From assembly GCA_030649955.1 (NCBI GenBank), contig JAUSFD010000024.1:1-64000 (forward strand): a stretch of DNA of 64,000 bases. Direction: 5' to 3'. The stretch comes from Candidatus Peregrinibacteria bacterium (GTDB taxonomy: Bacteria > Patescibacteriota > Gracilibacteria > Peribacterales > Peribacteraceae). Every line of letters starts with the position of its first letter. Position 1 is the stretch's first letter. The notes below the pieces were generated by a model. It had not been told where the DNA came from and searched no databases. It saw only the letters and a list, made by a program, of their open reading frames with translations. Positions 60,540 through 64,000 of the stretch are shown here, in pieces. The position numbers were made by a program, and so were the translations under genes.

Positions 60540-61541
60540 ATGCTCCACATCCACCTCACTCGCTGGCCTTTCGTGCAGTGGCGCAGCAGTGCTCCCTCCG
60601 CACTCGCTGTCGGATGGGTAGCGCTGATCATCAGTATCATCGCAGGCTCCTCCTACAACTCCTTTGCAAAGCAGCTCGGAGAGGGCCTGTCTCCCCTCTC
60701 TTTGATATTTGTCAGCGAAGTGCTGACGGGATTCTTCGTCCTGCTCTCCTTCGGCACGGTCCCCCTCGTGCGGCAGATACTCTCCCTCCAGCAACGCCAT
60801 CTACTCCCTATGCTCGTCCTGGGGGTGATCAACGGCATCGTCGCTCCCGTTCTCTGGTTCATTGGCTTGCGATCCACCAGTGCGGTCAATGCCGAGCTCT
60901 TCGGTCGCAGCGAAATGCTCGCGATGATTCTCTTCGCGGTTCTCTTTTTGGGGGAGAGAATCAAGCGTGAACACATCATCGCTGGAGCGGTGATGATCTC
61001 CGGCATCATCTTCGTCGCATTTCGAGGGTTCTCTGTCAGCATCACACTCCAGTGGGGGGATGCTCTCATCCTCCTGGCGAGCGTGGTTTTCGCCAGCGGG
61101 AGCATCATCTTCAAGCGCTTCCTGCACGATGTTCCCGTGCAAGTCGTCACGGTCCTCCGTTCCGTTGTTGCCGTTTCAGCATTCTTCTTCGTATCACCCT
61201 TCATCACGCATCCCCTCGTGGAAGAGATCCGGACATTCCCCCTGGAGCTTTTGCCAGCACTTCTCGGCTTTGCATTCATTGCACGCTTCTTGCTCCTCAT
61301 CAGCTTCTACGAGGCGGTTGATCGCATTCCGGTTGCAACAGTCTCCCTCGCTTCCACGATGAACATCGTAGGCGGGACACTCTTCGCACACTTCTACCTG
61401 GGAGAGCAATTCGCCTGGTACCACATGTTCGGAGGCGGACTCATCGCACTGGGAGTTCTCCTGCTGCAACTCATCGGTGTGCACGCTACCCCCGAGGAGC
61501 ACGAGCGCCACATCCGGCAGCACCCGCGACACCACCATTAG
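60540..61541 (+). CDS. EamA/DMT-family transporter
   Basis: 333 residues, ten membrane segments in two EamA units (VGWVALIISIIAGSSYNSFA; second unit from WGDALILLASVVFASGSIIF). It ends with a His-rich cytoplasmic tail (ERHIRQHPRHHH), which could bind metal. Substrate unknown. Strong own promoter and terminator make it monocistronic. Only distantly similar to the 31471 transporter. Confidence 0.85.
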   Translation: MLHIHLTRWPFVQWRSSAPSALAVGWVALIISIIAGSSYNSFAKQLGEGLSPLSLIFVSEVLTGFFVLLSFGTVPLVRQILSLQQRHLLPMLVLGVINGIVAPVLWFIGLRSTSAVNAELFGRSEMLAMILFAVLFLGERIKREHIIAGAVMISGIIFVAFRGFSVSITLQWGDALILLASVVFASGSIIFKRFLHDVPVQVVTVLRSVVAVSAFFFVSPFITHPLVEEIRTFPLELLPALLGFAFIARFLLLISFYEAVDRIPVATVSLASTMNIVGGTLFAHFYLGEQFAWYHMFGGGLIALGVLLLQLIGVHATPEEHERHIRQHPRHHH

Positions 61542-61548
61542 GACAACG

Positions 61549-61579
61549 AAAAAGCCCCCCGATCTCGGGGGGGGCTTTT
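61549..61579. terminator. bidirectional intrinsic terminator
   Basis: AAAAGCCCCCC paired with GGGGGGGGCTTTT around GATCTC; A and T runs flank both sides, so it can serve the EamA gene and the convergent gene ending at 61598. Confidence 0.9.
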
Positions 61580-61597
61580 ATTGTTACGGAATGCGGA

Positions 61598-63364
61598 TTA
61601 CCTCCGACCGCTCGCATTCTTCCACTTCGCGAGACGGGCCTCTCTGCGCGCGTTGACGCGGGCTTTGCGGGCATTGATGCGCGACATTCTCTTCTCCCGT
61701 GCGAGAGTCTTGCGCTGCTCGGATGTTAGGCTCTTCAAGTCCTGCTTAAGAATGCCTGTGGGCGTAGAGGGCTTCACAGCCTGCACACTCTTGCCCCCAC
61801 CTCCACCCCCGGAGCGTACACCGCCACCTCCTCCACCACCACCCGTCGCGTTCGTCGTACTACTCCCAATGGGCGAGAAGTTGGTCGTGTCTGTGATGCT
61901 CCGCGCATCTTGCGCATCTGTGTACGTTGCAGTCATGACCGCTTCCGCCGCACCCTGCAGAGTGCCATCGCTACTCGTAGCAGACGCGTTAGTTACGGGG
62001 AGTGATCCTCGGAAGATACCGGATGCTACAGCAGTCTCCGTGAGAGTCACGGTCTCCGAATCCCCTCCAGCAAGGGCGACCGTGATCGTGAGCGTGTCTG
62101 CGGCCGTTCCGCTGATGTTCTCGTCACTATCGGTGACCGTGAAGTACGCCGTCTCCCCTGACTTGATTTCGGACACAGAGGCGTAGCTACTGTTCGTGAT
62201 CATGAAGGTCGAACCCGAGTGGACGAGTTTACCCGTGTCTTCCTTGATGGAACCGTTGTTCGTGATTGTTGCGCCTGTTGCGTAGAGGGTCTGCGCGACG
62301 AACGTCAGAGTGGAACTACTGTCGATGGTGAGCGTTCCCAGGACGCGGATGTTACTCGTGAGCGTGACACCGCTCGATGCGGAGACCTGGAGGTTGTGGA
62401 CTTCGGAGGCGACACCTTCCACATCGAGGTTCTGGTACTTGCCATTCATAATGAGCGTTCCACCCGACAGAATGAACCGACCCGCGGCCCCCGTGGTGAG
62501 TGAGCCGGAGAGTCGAATATTCTCCTCCGCTTCGAGCGTTGCATCAGCGTCGTTCCCGATGGCGATGAAGCCGCTGGAGTTGAGCTTGGTATCCCTCTGC
62601 TGCAAGTCAAAGGTTCCGTTCGTGATAGTCAAATTCTTCATCCGCAGCGTCGCGCCGCTGACGATGAGGTCATCGCTCCCCGCCGCACCGACGCTATTCA
62701 GGATGATTCCCGAGAAGATCGACTGTCCAACGGCCTGGGTTACAGGGAGTCCGTCGGCGATGGAGCCGGAGAAGGCGAAGTTTTGGTCCTGCCATCCCTC
62801 GAAGAGCACCGTACCGGAGTACCGGATGCGACCCGCACGGTTGACGATGAGATCACCGGAGAGGGAGAAAATGTGGTTCGCGACGGAGTTGCTCATGATG
62901 CCTCCTGTCTGCACGTAGCTGCCGGAGATGTTGAGTTTCGAACCGGTGCCGAAGTTCAATCGTCCGCTTCCCATGCGAATTCCCCCCGAACCGACAATGA
63001 GTGAGGATGATCCCACGAGGAGTCGACCGGAGAACGTGGGAGAGAGGATGAGCTTCTCGACCTGCGTATTGTTCTTGAGCTTGATCCACTGGCCAGTGCC
63101 GCGCTGGATCATGATGCTCGAATCCAAACTTACCGTGTCGGCTGCGCCTGGAATGGAAGCACCGGTAGCGCCGGTAACCGTGGCCGCCCAGTTATCCGTG
63201 TTGTCCCACTGTTGCCCACGATCATCTGCATCACCGCGCCAGTAGCGCGTGGCGGCGAATGCAGCGTTCGGTGCCAGCATCGAGACGATGAGCGACATAC
63301 TCGTGAGGAAGCGCAGGCGTTCCGTGAAACGCGTCCATGCAGCGGAGAATCGGGAGGTGTCCAT
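61598..63364 (-). CDS. large secreted beta-rich protein with Gly linker and basic C-terminal tail
   Basis: 588 residues. Signal peptide region (FLTSMSLIVSMLAPNAAFA, cleavage near residue 38), then RYWRGDADDRGQQWDNTDNW and ~300 residues of short beta repeats (LIVGSGGIRMGSGRLNFGTG) like autotransporter-type beta-helix proteins. A late segment GETAYFTVTDSDENISGTAA resembles an Ig-like module. A run of Gly and RSGGGGGG follows, then a ~65-residue tail (SLTSEQRKTLAREKRMSRIN, then ARKARVNARREARLAKWK) that is strongly basic. The tail is nearly repeated in the next gene. No LPxTG or membrane anchor. Confidence 0.72.
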   Translation of the reverse strand: MDTSRFSAAWTRFTERLRFLTSMSLIVSMLAPNAAFAATRYWRGDADDRGQQWDNTDNWAATVTGATGASIPGAADTVSLDSSIMIQRGTGQWIKLKNNTQVEKLILSPTFSGRLLVGSSSLIVGSGGIRMGSGRLNFGTGSKLNISGSYVQTGGIMSNSVANHIFSLSGDLIVNRAGRIRYSGTVLFEGWQDQNFAFSGSIADGLPVTQAVGQSIFSGIILNSVGAAGSDDLIVSGATLRMKNLTITNGTFDLQQRDTKLNSSGFIAIGNDADATLEAEENIRLSGSLTTGAAGRFILSGGTLIMNGKYQNLDVEGVASEVHNLQVSASSGVTLTSNIRVLGTLTIDSSSTLTFVAQTLYATGATITNNGSIKEDTGKLVHSGSTFMITNSSYASVSEIKSGETAYFTVTDSDENISGTAADTLTITVALAGGDSETVTLTETAVASGIFRGSLPVTNASATSSDGTLQGAAEAVMTATYTDAQDARSITDTTNFSPIGSSTTNATGGGGGGGGVRSGGGGGGKSVQAVKPSTPTGILKQDLKSLTSEQRKTLAREKRMSRINARKARVNARREARLAKWKNASGRR

Positions 63365-63553
63365 AGGGGAAGGTGGAGAAGAGTGAAGGGAATGTACGTT
63401 CCACGGAGAAACCGCGGAAACTTACCGGTCATTGTTCCATTCCCCTGTGCAGAGCGACAACCACATTGCCTTTCCTGTGAGGAATTTTGTGATGCAACGT
63501 GCGATCACTCCGCGTGCTCCTCGCGCGCGGAGGAAACTACTCAGCCTACAGAA

Positions 63554-63574
63554 AAGCCCCCGTGCAGGGGGCTT
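63554..63574 (-). terminator. intrinsic terminator after the 63597 gene
   Basis: AAGCCCCC-GTGCA-GGGGGCTT; on the minus strand it is followed by TTTTC, 23 nt past the stop. Confidence 0.85.
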
Positions 63575-63596
63575 CCTCTTCCATTCCTCTAGAGAA

Positions 63597-64000
63597 TTAC
63601 TTCCGCCCGCTCGTCTTCCACTTCGACAGACGCGCTTCCTTGCGAGCGTTGATACGCGCCTTGCGTCCGTTGATGCGCGCTTCACGCTTCTCCTTCGCGA
63701 GCATCTTGCGCACCTCGGGTGTCAGGCTCTTCAGCTGCTCCTTGAGAACGCCAGTCGGCGCAGCGAGCTTCGGGCTCTGCACGCTCTTCCCCCCTCCGCC
63801 TCCACCGGAGCGCACACCGCCCCCTCCACCACCGCCGCCCGTGGCACTCGTCGTGGCGGAACCGATGGGTGTGAAGTTGGCCGTATCCGCATTGACTTTC
63901 GCATCCTGCGCATCCGTGTACGTCGCGGTGATCAGGGAATCAGCGGTGCCCTGGAGCGTTCCGTCGTTCGACGTTGCACTCGCGTTCGCGAGGGCGATGG
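63597..64000 (-). CDS. partial secreted protein, paralog of the 61598 protein
   Basis: The C-terminal ~134 residues are in the window; the gene runs off the end. It aligns with the end of the 61598 product: NASATSNDGTLQGTADSLIT, TATYTDAQDAK, a poly-Gly run with VRSGGGGGGKSV, then PTGVLKEQLKSLTPEVRKML and the basic RINARKEARLSKWK tail. The GTG inside the Gly run is not a start, because the frame is open and similar to the paralog up to the window edge. The two genes are 230 bp apart in tandem. Confidence 0.75.
   Translation of the reverse strand, partial: IALANASATSNDGTLQGTADSLITATYTDAQDAKVNADTANFTPIGSATTSATGGGGGGGGVRSGGGGGGKSVQSPKLAAPTGVLKEQLKSLTPEVRKMLAKEKREARINGRKARINARKEARLSKWKTSGRK

Noticed and set aside
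61598-63364. PTG motif as an LPxTG sortase signal
   Set aside because: The sequence is STPTG/AAPTG, without Leu-Pro-x-Thr-Gly order, and no hydrophobic segment precedes the basic tail.
1-64000. CRISPR array
   Set aside because: No regularly spaced repeats of 23-40 bp with unique spacers; the repeats present are hairpins or short-word repeats.
1-64000. UGA recoding (genetic code 25)
   Set aside because: Many genes with conserved C-termini end in TGA (paralogs 3, 4 and 5, pstA, pstB, purF), and no in-frame TGA was needed inside any recognised gene.

Overview
The window looks like chromosome from a Patescibacteria/CPR bacterium, most like Candidatus Peregrinibacteria (Peribacter-like). The basis is the large family of ~560-residue cysteine-rich proteins, TrmB-type regulators, S-layer-homology proteins, an O-antigen-ligase/TPR protein, the near absence of Shine-Dalgarno sites and many start codons placed 6-8 nt after a -10 box. 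TGA clearly works as a stop codon (for example the pstA, purF and several cysteine-rich genes), so the UGA-recoding groups Gracilibacteria and SR1/Absconditabacteria are unlikely. The lineage is inferred; no rRNA lies in the window.

Region 1 (1-16.6 kb) is the most unusual. Eight paralogous cysteine-rich multi-zinc-ribbon proteins are all on the minus strand in two blocks. Block I (563-3961, two genes) and block II (5006-15732, six genes) are each headed by a divergently transcribed TrmB-like regulator (4085-4852 and 15882-16646). A RelE/ParE-AbrB toxin-antitoxin pair sits inside block II and a HicB-like gene lies beyond block I. At several junctions the -10 box of a gene (TATACT) is built from the last codons and stop codon of the preceding paralog. 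A ~30-bp inverted repeat brackets block I with its regulator and the HicB gene.

Region 2 (16.7-34.7 kb) holds envelope and housekeeping genes: O-antigen ligase/TPR, tRNA-Leu(CAG) with flanking repeats, a degenerate GIY-YIG-like ORF, a SHOCT protein, DUF302, a degenerate GGDEF protein, lipoproteins, a bactofilin-like membrane protein, the complete phosphate operon pstSCAB, DUF2585, MsrB, an SLH/CHRD surface protein, an EamA transporter, an ATP-grasp-like protein and a sulfotransferase.

Region 3 (34.8-46.1 kb) holds two large divergent proteins that read as strings of XRE-like helix-turn-helix units, a Ser-rich repeat protein, groES-groEL behind a CIRCE operator, a RAYT transposase flanked by inverted REP hairpins, and a membrane-anchored Clp-like double-AAA+ ATPase coupled to a small membrane protein.

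Region 4 (46.2-64 kb) holds an SLH/beta-propeller surface protein, tmk, folD, purF, purD, a Tat-signal-like protein, prfA, a GDYXXLXY/DUF2157 membrane pair, mnmA, a sortase, tRNA-Leu(UAA) with repeats matching those at the first tRNA, an EamA transporter and two secreted paralogs with a Gly-rich linker and a strongly basic C-terminal tail. The second paralog runs off the window end. Many spacers here carry low-complexity word repeats arranged as long inverted repeats. Genes appear short-spaced and mostly singly promoted, with real operons only for pst, groES-groEL, the toxin-antitoxin pair, the Clp pair and the DUF2157 pair.
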